Shown here: piece by piece, positions 22,260 to 33,549 of the stretch
How positions within the stretch are numbered: position 1 is the first letter of the stretch
How the letters are laid out: each line of letters starts with the position of its first letter
Assembly (NCBI GenBank): GCA_023974075.1
Contig: CM043800.1
Span: 6,098,453-6,162,452, forward strand
Source of the DNA: Chaenocephalus aceratus
Lineage: Eukaryota > Chordata > Actinopteri > Perciformes > Channichthyidae
Length of the DNA: 64,000 nt
Reading direction: 5' to 3'
Notes under the pieces: generated by a model
The model's input: the letters and a program-made list of their open reading frames with translations, nothing else
What the model was told of the DNA's origin: nothing
Databases searched by the model: none
Made by a program: the position numbers and the translations under genes

Positions 22260-25200
22260 GATCCTCCCTTTTATCAATTTATTGATAACCAATTAACATT
22301 AGTCTAAGAATATTTCAGTCACTACTTAAATCAAATAAAACGTCCTCAGAGTTGTGTGGTTTCGCATTACATTAATTACATCAAAAGCAGAATAAGATTG
22401 AAACATTCAATCACAATGGTTGATACAGACAACCACAATAGAAAAATCATCTCTCTTCAGTGTTTGATTTATTTAGTCAAAAGCCCAATAATAACACACA
22501 TGCAATACAAAAATATAATAGTAAAATATATATGTTTAAAAAAACAAGATCTTTTATCATTTATCACTCAGTTAATCTCATTCATCAAACACAAATTCAG
22601 AATCAGCTTACATCTCAAAGATTCACTTCAAGGCAATTACTTATTAAAACACAATTAGAATTTAGGATTATAAGAAATCCAATTGAGGTATTAAATCAGA
22701 ATTATGAGAGATCCAGTTAAGATTTCCAGTTAAAGTATAAATTCACAGTGATGAATCGATCAATCTGTAATCTGTAAAGGTACAGTGTCCTCAATCTTTA
22801 ACATTACATTACGTTTACTTCAGTACGCTTAATTCAAGAGTAAGGCACTTTACTACATACATTTTATTCAAATACATTTTTTCAAAATCTGAAAAGGAAA
22901 AGTCAGACATTTTATTGTAACAGCCTGAGGAAGGAAAAATCAAAACATCTGTTCGTTTGAAACCGTCAGGCAGGTAATTTTTATTTACTTGATCAACAAT
23001 GAGAGAGACTAAGCCCTCGTACTGTAAAGATTGCTCAGAGTCTATGGGTAGGAAAAGGTGTACCAATCCTCAGCCTCATCGCTAATTCTGGATGCTATGT
23101 CCAGCTCACTAAACCAGCTTTCGTGAAAGGAATTGGGCTAAACATAGGAGAATGCATAGATTCTGGCATATTTTGGCACAGCCAACAGTCGCTAATATTG
23201 CGTTCATGTGCGTAGTCTAACATTAAACTTGCTGCAGAATTAGTTTTAGTTCGTTTAAAAGGAGTGATTAAGGCCTTTTTGAAAAATCTACATCACCTGC
23301 TGAGTATTTAAGTGGAGTGGATAGAACATTTGTTTTTCTATCTAAATTTAGCATGCAGTAGCACCTGGATTGGGAACCTAGTAATATGGTTTCCTCGTTG
23401 TACATTTTACCTGGTAATGATGAAGGATAGTAACATTGTCTGTTATAATATTAGAAATATCTTATTGTTCAATACCTTATCAATCTGAAAATATCAATTA
23501 ATTTATTTTGTTTAGTGTGAAAGTGTAATCTGATCTGACAAAATATATTTGTCACCACTATTTAACACATATCTGTTCATCGGAAATATAAAAACAATCA
23601 TTAATTGTACATCTATAATCATCTGGTCATTCAATTCAAATGTTATCTTTGTACAAGAGCTAGAAAAAACATGTCGTCCTGACTCGTTCTCCTCCTTTCT
23701 TTATGACACAGAATGTCTGGTGTGTGAAGGCATCCTGATACTGTAGATTAGCACTGAGGTGCTGATTGGCTCAAAACTCTTCTTCACCAGAGCACCATAT
23801 TTCAAACCCCCCAACTGCTCTGCTTTTTGTGGCTCATTCGGTGAGCACTTTATGATTTCCCAGTGAAAAAGAGACTCATCTGCCTGCATTCCTTCTGCTA
23901 TCTGCTTGAGAGCAGAGCCTATTCCAAGTAGCACATCCAGATGCCCCGACCCGTGATGGAAGATGTTTAGGAAGAAACCTGCCCCTTCAAGAAACATGTC
24001 TGAGCAGAAAGATGAAGAAGCATCCCATCCCATCAGAAAGTTGAAGATCCTCTCATCTCGAAAGACCTCGTGCCTCCTTGCCCGTGGTTGGGGGTGCCCT
24101 CTGCAGCCGGAGAGTGTGATCCTCTCTCTCTGACCCTTGGCCTTCAGAGCTGTCCTAGTTATTGGGTTAACACTTGATAGAGATGTTTTCCTGAGTGCAG
24201 ACAACTCAAGGTAATGGATTAGCACATTATCATTCAATTACAAAAATAGGATAGGCCCCTCAGAATTATTTGGGAGCCTTCCTGACACATGCACATGCAT
24301 ACATGTAAGGTTTGTGTTAGTCATTTAACATGCAATAATCATATACTCATCAGTCCAAAGCAGAGAAATGTTATTTTAAGTTAAATGTGAGCCAGTCCCT
24401 GTGGATATAACCCTTTCTCAATGATTCTAAATGTTATATTAATTCACCATTTACCGTTTGATAAAAGATTAGTTTATCAGGAGTACATTTCCTCTTCCAT
24501 AAAACATAGGTTTGAGAAATGAATGTTTCAATATGAGATCAATTACTCAAATATAATTGACTCTCCCCTCCCTTTTCTTACATATGTCACATAATGTAAT
24601 AACAACGTAGGAGTCTATTTAAACGGTATATTATTTATGGTATTGTCTATAAGCTATTAATCGAGAAAACTCAGTATCAGCATGCAACTTGCAAATAACT
24701 CTTCTCTCTTTCCTATCCCTCTCTTATCCTCATCTCTCTATTCTCTCTTCCACATCCCTCTCTCATCCTCATCTCCCATCTCTCTCACAGCTCTCTCTAT
24801 TCTCTCTTACTTCAGTTAGATATGAAATAAAACATACGAGTCCATGTAAGCATGGTAGAGGTCATAATCCATCACTCGAGAAAACTCAGTATCAGCTGTG
24901 CGCAACTAACAAAAACAATTGTGAGAAACATATATTATGCAGGAAATGTACACCTTTGTTGAAAAAAACAAAGCATCTCTGATTTGGGAGGAAAAGCTTC
25001 AACCCCCTTAACATCTGAGTTACCACTGAAGGCATAGCATGAATGATAGTGGGCGTCTGAGGGTGTCTTTACTGAGAAATGTCAAACAAATTCAAAACCT
25101 TACATTTGAAAACAGGTTTGCATTCCTCCACTTAAGGTGACGTTATCATTGGAAACAATAAAAACAAACTATTTTGATATAGAATCGATACATTGAATCG

Positions 25201-25282
25201 TTAGAGCAGAACAGAATGGTTGTATTTTTAGCCTAAGCTCCGTGCAGCCTCTAGTTTCACCAGGTGGAAACATGATCTATGC
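22260..25282. other. Interior of the unclassified LTR element, mostly gene-free
   Basis: AT-rich sequence without recognised retroviral motifs, apart from the unknown minus-strand frame at 23701-24237. A pyrimidine-rich run (TCTCTC, CATC units) spans about 24695-24815. Confidence 0.5.
23701..24237 (-). CDS. Unidentified 178-residue frame inside the LTR element
   Basis: I do not recognise this protein. The minus-strand frame runs from an upstream Met near TTATCATTC and includes basic GHPQPRARRHEVFRDERIFN, then a hydrophobic stretch MFLEGAGFFLNIFHHGSGHL and LLGIGSALKQIAEGMQ. It ends at TAA. A possible acceptor, TCTGCACTCAG, precedes RKTSLSS, so it could be a terminal exon. Composition looks protein-like rather than random: balanced residues, no simple repeats, GC higher than the surrounding AT-rich DNA. 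It could be a remnant gene of the LTR element, a captured host exon or chance. Another minus-strand frame at 27081-27329 has similar character. Confidence 0.35.
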   Translation of the reverse strand: MNDNVLIHYLELSALRKTSLSSVNPITRTALKAKGQRERITLSGCRGHPQPRARRHEVFRDERIFNFLMGWDASSSFCSDMFLEGAGFFLNIFHHGSGHLDVLLGIGSALKQIAEGMQADESLFHWEIIKCSPNEPQKAEQLGGLKYGALVKKSFEPISTSVLIYSIRMPSHTRHSVS

Positions 25283-25403
25283 CAGGGGTGGCCAACCCGC
25301 GGCTCTCGAGCCGCATGCGGCTCTTTGCCTAGTTTCATGCGGCTCTTCAGTTCATATCGAATTTTATGTGTGAGAGTTTGGGGGAGAGACACTGACTCCT
25401 GAC

Positions 25404-26049
25404 TAGTGTTGCACGGTGTACCGATACTTGAAAGGTATACCGCGATACTCTGCCGTTAAAAACGTTACGATTTCTCCGTTTCATTAGTATCGGTACTTTA
25501 AGAATAACGGGGGAAAGTACTCCGGTGAGAAAGCGCCGTTTTAATAAGAGCCGTGTGTGTTCAGCGCTCTGCTTCCACTCCCTGCACTGCAGGTGCCTGC
25601 AGTCCCGCCCCTCTCAAGCACGCTCTAAGTGCCTCCCCTCTCTCGTGCACGCGCTAGCTGCCAGAGCATGTGAGAAAACGAGAAGCATGGCTGCAAGTGG
25701 GAGTGCAACTGCCGCTGCGCCTCGGATTGTTGACAAAAAAGACGCCAGAAGCTAAATTTGGAAGTATTTTAGCTATATCTCTGACAGTGAGGGCAAGCCT
25801 ACGGACACCACGAGGCCTGTCTGTAAGAAATGTATTAATTTTATTTAATACGAATTATTGTCATTTATTTTATTTATTGTTCTCATTGTTTAAAAGTTTG
25901 TGTTATGGTTATGGTTCTGGTGTGAAATAAAGCTCAATAATTACATTCGAGACTGTTTCCCTTTTTTTAAGAAAAGTATAGAAAAATAATCGGAATCGCA
26001 ATTATTGACTTGGTATCGAAACCAAAATGTTGGTATCGTGACAACACTA
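25404..26049. mobile_element. Nested hAT MITE with perfect 8-bp target duplication
   Basis: Ends TAGTGTTGCACGGTGTACCG and, inverted, GTGACAACACTA. CTCCTGAC flanks both sides exactly (25396-25403, 26050-26057). It is inserted in the hAT at 25283-26826. The interior has frames up to 86 codons but no transposase motif. Confidence 0.92.
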
Positions 26050-26349
26050 CTCCTGACAGTTAAACCTGATATTTAGTAGGTCTGTTAAGTATTGAATGCT
26101 GATCATTCTGACGTAATTTGGCCGGTCAAAGTTGTTTGGGCTTGGATAAAATCGCTCCGTTACTTTGGTCCCGTGTTACTTTCGTCCTGGCTCTCACTAC
26201 GTGTGTATGTGTGGTGTCAGGTGTCAATATGAGAGGATGACAGCGCGTCTCATTTTGATGTGGCCCAAGAGCCAATCACAATAATACCTGCGATGTAGTG
26301 AACCAATCACCTTTGAGGGGGGGGAACCTATCGCTGATTAAACACTATC

Positions 26350-26599
26350 CAGTGTTTCCCCTACCATTGTCTTGGAGAGGCGCTGCGCCCCGCCAACGGA
26401 GCCCCGCGCCCCCCCTGAAATTCAAGGTGTTAAATATATATATATTATTTAATTTTTTTAAATATATATGTAGCACTAAATTGCAAATAATCTATGACTA
26501 CTGTCACTTTTCACATTGAACATGTGCTCTTTTATTAAATAAACTAAACGCTTTCATTTTAAGTTGTGAGTTTAGTGTTTTTGACCCTAAGAAACACTG
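26350..26599. mobile_element. Candidate small hAT-like MITE
   Basis: CAGTGTTTCCCCTA at the left and AAGAAACACTG at the right are inverted over about 10 bp, resembling a known fish repeat end. No convincing 8-bp duplication was found. Nested in the element at 25283-26826. Confidence 0.45.
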
Positions 26600-27080
26600 A
26601 TGCAATAATCAATAACAATAATCCACACCTCCTCTCTCTGCTCCAGAGGATTTAAAAAATATATATCCCAATGCCACAAAAATGCATCAGTGACTTGGTT
26701 GAAATCTTGTCTCCAGAAAACAAAAAACTGAAACAAGCGGTATCAGTGACTGTGTGTTTGATGTGGCTCTTTGCAATAACAGAGAAAAAATGTGGCTCTT
26801 AACCTCTGACTGGTTGGCCACCCCTGATCTATACAGTAAGAGGCCCCTGACATCAGGCCTATACCAAAATAGTAGGGGCTTTTCACAGCTTGCCAATCGT
26901 ACAGGCTTCCTCTGCATAGCAGTATGGATAGCCTTGAAAAACAAACAAACCACTCCGCGGGTAACAAGAGTCATATTTCTGACCCTTATGCCCTAAGTGA
27001 AGCCGTTAGTCTCATCTGACTGACCCAAGGGTTTGGTGCTGGTGTGACAGTTCCAAGTGTTCAGAGCAGACATCAAGCTT

Positions 27081-27329
27081 TCAGTTCATGGCTCGGTGGG
27101 GGGGAAACAGACCCATGTGAGACAGTATCAACGGCTTGTAGAGTTCAGTTTGAGGAATGTCATTCTCTCTGGGAGCAGGAAATGGTGTCCATTCTCGGAC
27201 CAGACCATTAATGTCATGTAGCGCAGGCATAGCATCTCTGTGACTGCACTCAGCCGGACTGTAGTAGGGCATAGACAACAAACGGAACACAGGGTCATCA
27301 ATGTCTCTCTTTACCAGTGGCTCAATCAT
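27081..27329 (-). CDS. Unidentified 82-residue frame inside the LTR element
   Basis: Not recognised. The minus-strand frame starts MIEPLVKRDIDDPVFRLLSM, continues YYSPAECSHRDAMPALHDIN and ends at TGA after HRAMN. Codon use and absence of low complexity make it look once-coding. It lies 2.8 kb upstream (minus orientation) of the other unknown frame and in the same direction, so both could be pieces of one decayed gene of the LTR element interrupted by the hAT at 25283. That link is inference. Confidence 0.3.
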   Translation of the reverse strand: MIEPLVKRDIDDPVFRLLSMPYYSPAECSHRDAMPALHDINGLVREWTPFPAPRENDIPQTELYKPLILSHMGLFPPHRAMN

Positions 27330-28365
27330 AAAACAAATAAGTGGGAAAAATGTGGAACACTAATCCATCATGTGAAATGTTGAGTTAATTTAAATAATTA
27401 CTTATGGGTTGAAATCAAATTATCATTAATATTAGAACTAAAGTCAGTTAAAATAGGACTTGCACGGATCAGAATCTAATCAATACACAATTTTCCCAGC
27501 TCTGTAATGAAAGGATAACAAGCAGGGATGCAAACTTGTCACCTTTTGAATCCAAAATAGGTCGTTTGTGTGATTCATGTAGATCTGCAATACAAATATT
27601 ATTGGGGTGTGGGCAAGGTTGCCAACTCTGGGTACCTGGCTGGAGTGAAATTTCGATATCATGGGTTTAATTACACACATGCGCACGAAATGACTGCTAT
27701 CGTGTCAGTAGCGGGACCTTAGCATATATGTAGGATATATATATAATATATATTCAAATGCACAATATTGGACACAGACTATAAAAGGGCACACAGTTTC
27801 ATTCACTAATGAAAGTCAAACACATGTTTGTTTCCACTGTTTTATTGTGTGCCTGTCATGATAAGCAATTAATTGACTTATCGGCTCCCGAGTATTTGTG
27901 TTGGGTAATCTATGTTAGGGCTAACCCATACAGTGGTGGGGCTCAAATCAGTATTTGAAATGTAATTACATACACGCTATATCGCCCCATTGACGGTGAA
28001 ACGCCACGCGTGAGGCCCGGACCATTTCCCTGTCTCAATCCAAATTGAACTGTATGAAATAAAAAGGCACATTTGTGTTGTAGTAAACAAAAAGGCGACC
28101 TGGAGCCAATCCTGGAATTTCCCCACAGGAAAATAATTGACATGCTGAAAACCCAACCCCCGCAGCGACACTGTCTGGGGGGATTTTTTTGAAATACTAA
28201 CATAAAATACACATTCTCTCTTGAGATGAATTTTTTTTTTAAATAAATCCATCTATTTACTACACGACATATTTAAATGAAGCTGAACCTGCTGCTCCTC
28301 ACAGAGGAAAAAGGCTGTGAATTACTTTACATTGTGGATAAGGGTGGATATCCCCCATTGTTCTG
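27330..28365. other. Gene-free stretch inside the LTR element
   Basis: No motif or repeat end was recognised; short overlapping minus-strand frames near 27943-28252 are unsupported. Confidence 0.5.
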
Positions 28366-28610
28366 TGTGTGAAAATGGAAGACAGCCCACACACCTATCA
28401 ATCATCAAATCGTGGGGTCTTATTTCATTATGTGATGATTTCTATCAACATGTAATGTTGTATCAATGTATATAGAGATGTGTTACCGCAACATTATTCT
28501 CCGTCGGGATTTCCTGCAACAACACCACGCCGTTATCTTGATTCTGATAGGCCAGAATCCATTATCAAAGATGTATTTGAGAAGACGATCACTACGTGAC
28601 AATCTGCAGC
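28366..28610 (+). mobile_element. Fragment related to the hAT at 42614-43670
   Basis: It shares CCCACACACCTATCAATCAT, CGTGGGGTCTTA and CTGCAACAACACCACGCCGT with 42832-42897 and 43310-43380. The roughly 400 bp between these blocks in the longer copy are absent here. Terminal repeats are not visible. Confidence 0.7.
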
Positions 28611-28775
28611 CGCGAGCTGTTATGTGCCAACATTGCCGCATGGTGTTCTTCCTCTCATATTATGTGGTCCGGAGTGACTCTTACAGACTGGACCGCTGGT
28701 GAACAGCTGTTAGAATGGGCCGTGCAGGTGTTCAGAGCAGAGCTCCCTGTCGGAGCGGCAGAGCGTGAAGTGAAC

Positions 28776-29303
28776 TGATCTACTCAGATCTTGTTCTTGA
28801 GTAGAAGTACCAGAGTGGAGGAATACTATGTTACAGCAAGAGTACTGCATTCAAAAATGTTACTCAAGTAAAAGTATTCTCATCAAAATATAGTGGAAAT
28901 AGCGACAGTAAAGGTAGTCGTTGTGCAGATTGGTCCATTTCAGAATAATATATATGATATGTTTTATAATGATTGATCATGAGAGTGTTCTCAAAGCTGG
29001 TGAAGGTGCAGCTAGTTTGAATGACTTTGTAGACTGCAGGGTAGCTGGTGGATTTACTCCAGGTGGAACTAAAGTCTGATTCAACACTTGATTAGATTTC
29101 ACATAATTCATCCAGATCCGTAAAGTAACTAAAAGGTATGAAATACATGTAGCGGAGTAGAAATACACCATGTACCTCTGAACTGTAGAAGTAGAAGAAT
29201 AAAGTAGCAACACATTTAAATACTCAAATAAAGTACAAGTATCTCAAAATAGTGCCCAAGTATAGTACCTGTTGAGTTTATGAACTTAGTTACACCAGTG
29301 GCT
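28776..29303 (-). mobile_element. Copy of the CAGTGGTGTAAAG MITE family, minus strand
   Basis: TACTCAAGTA-type runs throughout, and a right end reading TTAGTTACACCAGTG, complementary to the left end of the element at 13489. More diverged than that copy. Confidence 0.65.
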
Positions 29304-29548
29304 ATACAGATAGAAAGACTAAGCCTTTCACAGAGGCATGAAGATACATTTATGAAAATGCTCAACAGTGCTGCCAGAATTATAAACTGACTGCTACAAT
29401 TAAAATAAATGCTTTTATCTATTTCTATCAGATGTGACTCTTTGGCATTTCTGTTATTATTACCTGCTGCTTCAGTTGTTCTGCCTGCTAAAATCATCTG
29501 TTATTCCTCACACAAAGTGGATTAAGGCAAATATCCAAAAATTGTGTG

Positions 29549-29722
29549 TTTGGTGTGTGTGTGTTTGGTGTGTGTGTGTGTGTTTGGTGTGTGCGTGTGT
29601 GTGTTTGGTGTGTGCGTGTGTGTGTTTGGTGTGTGCGTGTGTGTGTGTGTTTGTGTGTGCGTGTGTGTGTGTGTTTGGTGTGTGCGTGTGTGTGTGTTTG
29701 GTGTGTGCGTGTGTGTGTTTGG
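29549..29722. repeat. GT-rich microsatellite with GTTTG units
   Basis: Alternating GTGTGT runs and TTTGGTGTGTGCGTG blocks. Overlapping Cys/Val-rich and Thr/His-rich frames are translations of the repeat. Confidence 0.95.
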
Positions 29723-31152
29723 TTGGGGGTAGCCTGAATGTCTTACAATTTCTCCAGATGTTCCTCTTTGTGCCTTTAGGCCATAAAACCCCCCAATGGT
29801 CGCTCTGTGGTCTGCTCAGATTCTCTTCCCCTCCAGAGGTCACTCCTGTCTCTGACCTCGGGTGCAGAACTTTAGGAGCAGAGAAAGGGGGAGATTCCGT
29901 CCAAAAATGCAAACCTCTCCATGGGCAAAACAGCATCTTATCTAACTGTCCCTGACCTGCAATCACCCATCTTAAAAATATTGCAACATTATACTCCTTT
30001 AAAAATTGCTCAACTCATTTAAACACATTTATTATGTACACAATAAAACCTCAACAAGTATATTGATCCTGGCTTAACCAGTGACCTTTACTCTATTGTT
30101 CATAAGCTCAGTATTTGACAACTATTAGGATTGTAGTAATGTCTGTATAGACCAATTGTACTAGAAATAATTTGAAACAGTTTAATAAAGAATATTAAAC
30201 TATATTTAAACTGTAATTGAACTTCAACGTATATCAATTATCTGATTCCAGTGGCCAGTTGGAACAGACAATCAACAAGGTTTTCATTTTGCAGCAACAG
30301 CGCAAAAGGTTTCAATTACTGTCTGAGTATCATTACATTACATTGCATGTAGCTGACGCTTTTATCCAAAGCGACTTACAATAAGTACATTCGACCAGGA
30401 AGACACAACCTTGAAGAAAACAGAATCATATAAGTACATCAGGTTTCATAGAGCCAAGTATTTCAAATGCTACTCAACTGGCTTTAGATAAGCCAGTCCT
30501 CATGTCTGAGTCTGGTTCTGTCTTATCCTCTTTGTTTCGGAATGTGTTCAATACATTAAGTTTTGTTATTCATTATTACCATACAATACATAGATTAAGA
30601 ATAAATGAAACAAATAATACAACATTGAGCTGTTTGAGCTTTTCATCTTTACATTATTTATTTATTTTTCTCAAGTCAAAGTCTTACTTTTGGTGAGATA
30701 ACTAAAGTTTAGTTCATTTTACCCTGGCTGTGGACTGATTTATTATTAGTTACAAAGCATGCACAAGACGGCGGGTAGACAAACAAACACGAAACAATTA
30801 TACAAACAGACTGAACTCTCAACAATCGCCAGCGTGACAGAAAACTCCTTCCAGCTTAATTTAATCCGAATTAGGGAGAGTCTCAGAGGGGGTAGGGAAA
30901 TATCTGTTTAATTATGAGTTCCTTCTTACTCATATTCAGCAATTCATATATGACATTCCCAGACCACGTTTAACCACTTTCTTTAGTTCAAAAATGGCAA
31001 TAATCGCGGAACCAATGGCTATGTGCTGTTCCAATCTGTTGAAGAGCAATAACTAATTTATTCTCAAATCAACAACCACTATGCTAATTTAGTGGTGCTT
31101 TGCTCGTCCCGTATTCAGCAATCCATATATGACATATGGATGTCATATCTGG
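29723..31152. other. Gene-free stretch with one dispersed fish repeat
   Basis: At 30339-30440 the block TTTTATCCAAAGCGACTTAC after CATTACATTACATTGCATG is a common teleost interspersed repeat whose class I cannot name. Otherwise AT-rich, without recognised genes. Confidence 0.5.
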
Positions 31153-31250
31153 CTGTAGCTGCTGCTGCTGCTAGAAAGGGTGTGTGTGTGTGAAGGGTGT
31201 GTGTGAAGGGGAGACTTCACACACACCCTTTCTAGCAGCAGCAGCTACAG
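31153..31250. repeat. Long imperfect hairpin (CTG/GTGT arms)
   Basis: The right arm 31215-31250 (36 nt, CTTCACACACACCC to CAGCTACAG) is the reverse complement of the left arm 31153-31195, which has extra GCT and TGTG units. The loop is about 19 nt. It lies 45 bp from the left end of the Gmr1-like element, inside the older LTR element. Confidence 0.85.
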
Positions 31251-31295
31251 GCAGATTTGAGCCGATTTCTGCTGTTAATTTAACCAGTTGACCAC

Positions 31296-31689
31296 TGTTA
31301 CAACCTTCCAAAGGCTGGAACAAACAGGGAGGCCACACAGAGTTTAATGCCAAATATATATTTATTTAACAGATTGTTGAAGAACACCTCTGATGTATAA
31401 TGTGGTAAGAATCAGCCTGTCAGTAGTGTGAGCAGTGTGTGAGTGTGTGGAAGGGTGTTGTAGCATGTTGGAGGGTGCATCAAACCTAACACAGGCTGTA
31501 GGCTGAGGTTGCTCCAGCATGCCAGGATCTGAATCAGAGAGCTTGATCCTTGCAGCTGGGAAACCTTTATACTTTCTGGTGGCTCCGCCTCTAGATGGGC
31601 GGGCACAAACAGGACGACACTCCCAGTACCTGCCAGAGGACAGCAAGGCAGGGAGCACAGCCAGGCAGAAGGGGGGAGGGGTCGTCACA
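31296..31689 (-). repeat. 3' LTR of the Gmr1-like element
   Basis: Identical to 37165-37558 at every position I compared. TG..CA termini. The 108-codon frame inside each LTR is an artefact of the shared sequence. Confidence 0.95.
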
Positions 31690-31700
31690 CCCCCTCCCTT
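31690..31700 (-). other. Polypurine tract of the Gmr1-like element
   Basis: AAGGGAGGGGG on the minus strand directly abuts the 3' LTR start (TGTGACGACC), as needed for plus-strand priming. Confidence 0.8.
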
Positions 31701-31922
31701 AAAATGGAGGACCCACTAAGATCCTCCAACCTGAGGCACAAAAACACAACCACCAAACACAATAGACACAACAAAGTTCACCTTCAAATGTTCGTACAAC
31801 CTGCAAGCACATCTGTAGCCTCTTGCTCAACCCCTCAGCAACTTTGGTACCTAAGAAGCATTTTAAGAGAGGGCAAAACAGAAAAAACAGACACCCCTGC
31901 AGGGAGAAAAACACTAGTTAAC

Positions 31923-32484
31923 CTAGGAGGTTATAGCCCTGGACATGGCATCAGCCACGGTATTATCCACACCTTTGACATGCCTAATGTCCAGATGAAA
32001 AGGCTGGAGGAAGAGACACCAACGCATAAGGCGTTGATTTGGATTCTGGAGCGAGTGCAGAAAGGTTAGGGGGTTATGATCTGTATAGACCACCAAGGGC
32101 CCAACTCCACTCCCAACATACACCTCAAAATGCTTTAACGCCCAGATGAGTGCCAGTGCCTCCTTTTCAATGATAGAATAGTTCAATTGATGAGAGTTAC
32201 ATTTCTTAGAGAAGAAAACTTACCGGGCATTCAGAGCCGCTCTCATCAACCTGCGCGAGTACAGCCCCAGCTCCAACCTTACTAGCATCCACATGAAGAA
32301 TGAAGGGCTGGTCCATCTGGGGAGCTGCTAGGACAGGAGCCGAGCACAACACAGTTTTCGCAGCCTCAAAAGCCTGTTGACATCGAGGAGACCATTCAAA
32401 CTTGACCTTAGGACTGAGAAGAGAGGTGAGGGGCGCAACCACCGTAGAGAAATTCTGACAGAACCCACGATAGTACCCCACCAT
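31923..32484 (-). pseudogene. RNase H domain of the Gmr1-like pol
   Basis: The minus strand carries connection-region sequence MVGYYRGFCQNFSTVVAPLT, then the RNase H residues: Asp in ILHVDASKVGAG, Glu in IEKEALALIWAL, Asp in YTDHNPLTFL and the final Asp in NTVADAMSR. A frame change near 32206-32186 separates the first Asp from the rest. It degrades the RNA strand during reverse transcription. It follows RT immediately and is the last pol domain before the 3' LTR, with no integrase after it. Confidence 0.85.
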
Positions 32485-33206
32485 GCCCAGAAAACGAGCA
32501 AGTTCTTTTCTGGTTGTGGGAACAGGGAACCGGTCAATTGCAGCACCTTTGCCCTCACTGGCTTAACCTGTCCTTGGCCAACTACTTTACCCAGGTAGGT
32601 GACCGTTGCCTTAGCAAACTCACACTTTGCCAAGTTAACGGTCAAACAAGCCCAGGCAAGACGTTCAAACAGCGCATTAATGTGTTGGAGATGTTCCTCC
32701 CAAGTGTCACTGTATACCACAACATCATCCAGATACACAGCACAGCCAGCAAGACCTGACACCACCTGGTTCATCAGGCGTTGAAACGTGGCTGGGCATT
32801 TCGTAACCCAAATGGCATTACGGTGTATGAGTACAACCCACTGGACGTGATAAATGAGGCGATTCTCCCTAGCTCTTGCCGTTAACGGGACCTGCCAGTA
32901 ACCCTTTAGCATGTCAAATTTACTGACAAACTTAGCAGAACCGACCTGGTCCACACAGTCCTCCATGCGAGGGAGTGGAAACGAGTCAGGTTTGGTCACT
33001 AAATTCACCTTGCGGAGATCAGTACATGGTCTAAATGTACCATCTGGTTTCGTAACCAGCAAACAAGGAGAAGACCAACTAGAAGCACACGGCTCAGCAA
33101 TGTTATTCTCCAGCATATACCTAACTTCTGCCTCTAAATGCTCTCGTTTGTCCGGAGACATGCGGTAAAAACGCTGTCGTACCGGTTTAGCATCACCCAC
33201 CCTCAA
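32328..33206 (-). pseudogene. Reverse transcriptase domain of the Gmr1-like pol
   Basis: The minus-strand frame of 292 codons contains the Gypsy RT series: VRQRFYRMSPDKREHLEAEV, SSPCLLVTKPDGTFRPCTDL, FVSKFDMLKGYWQVPL with its catalytic Asp, and YLDDVVVYSD (YLDD at 32735-32724). The DMLKGYWQVPL block is typical of Ty3/Gypsy rather than copia. The segment expected to read like (T)PFGLRNAPATFQ is altered to WVTKCPATFQ, and the C-terminal part runs into another frame. It copies the genomic RNA in the virus-like particle. Confidence 0.9.
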
Positions 33207-33543
33207 TATCGTGTTCTATAAGGTGGGTGCGAGATGGAGTGTCTCCAAACAGGCAGGGGTAGTTTTTAACTAGATCGACCAACTCTGTGCGCCGCGGTTC
33301 GGTTAAATGACCCAGCATTCCACCCAGATTAGCCAGTGACTCCGAATTCTTAAGCCGTCCTCTCAACAGACCATCATCTGGGGAATACTCCTCTTCAACC
33401 GTAACCCCTGCCCCCACATCCAGAGATGGTGACGGGTGACCCACTGTCACCACTGCAGCATCTGAGGAAACAAAACAAAACACACCTGGCACAGGTTTAC
33501 GGGAAAAATACGGTTTTAGCAAGTTTATATGGCAAAACTGCAC
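33193..33543 (-). pseudogene. Region between integrase and RT of the Gmr1-like pol
   Basis: A 116-codon frame reads MQFCHINLLKPYFSRKP and later LVDLVKNYPCLFGDTPSRTH and HDIEGG. The latter is the usual lead-in to Gypsy RT (a Pro/Leu-Phe-Asp/Gly block, then a His before RT). The start, HINLLKPY, looks like the chromo- or GPY-proximal end of integrase. Its position shows that integrase and RT are adjacent in this order. Confidence 0.75.
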
Positions 33544-33549
33544 CGACTT

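Larger units (their letters stand above)
25283..26826. mobile_element. hAT element with CAGGGGTGGCCAAC ends
   Basis: Left end CAGGGGTGGCCAACCCG; right end GGTTGGCCACCCCTG, inverted. Flanks ATCTATGC (25275-25282) and ATCTATAC (26827-26834) match at 7/8, a hAT-type duplication. GCGGCTCT repeats occur near both ends. It contains two further nested elements. Confidence 0.88.

Noticed and set aside
31362..31688. 108-codon frame repeated identically at 37231-37557
   Set aside because: Both lie inside the identical LTRs and run antisense to or through regulatory sequence; identity reflects the LTR pair, not a gene family.
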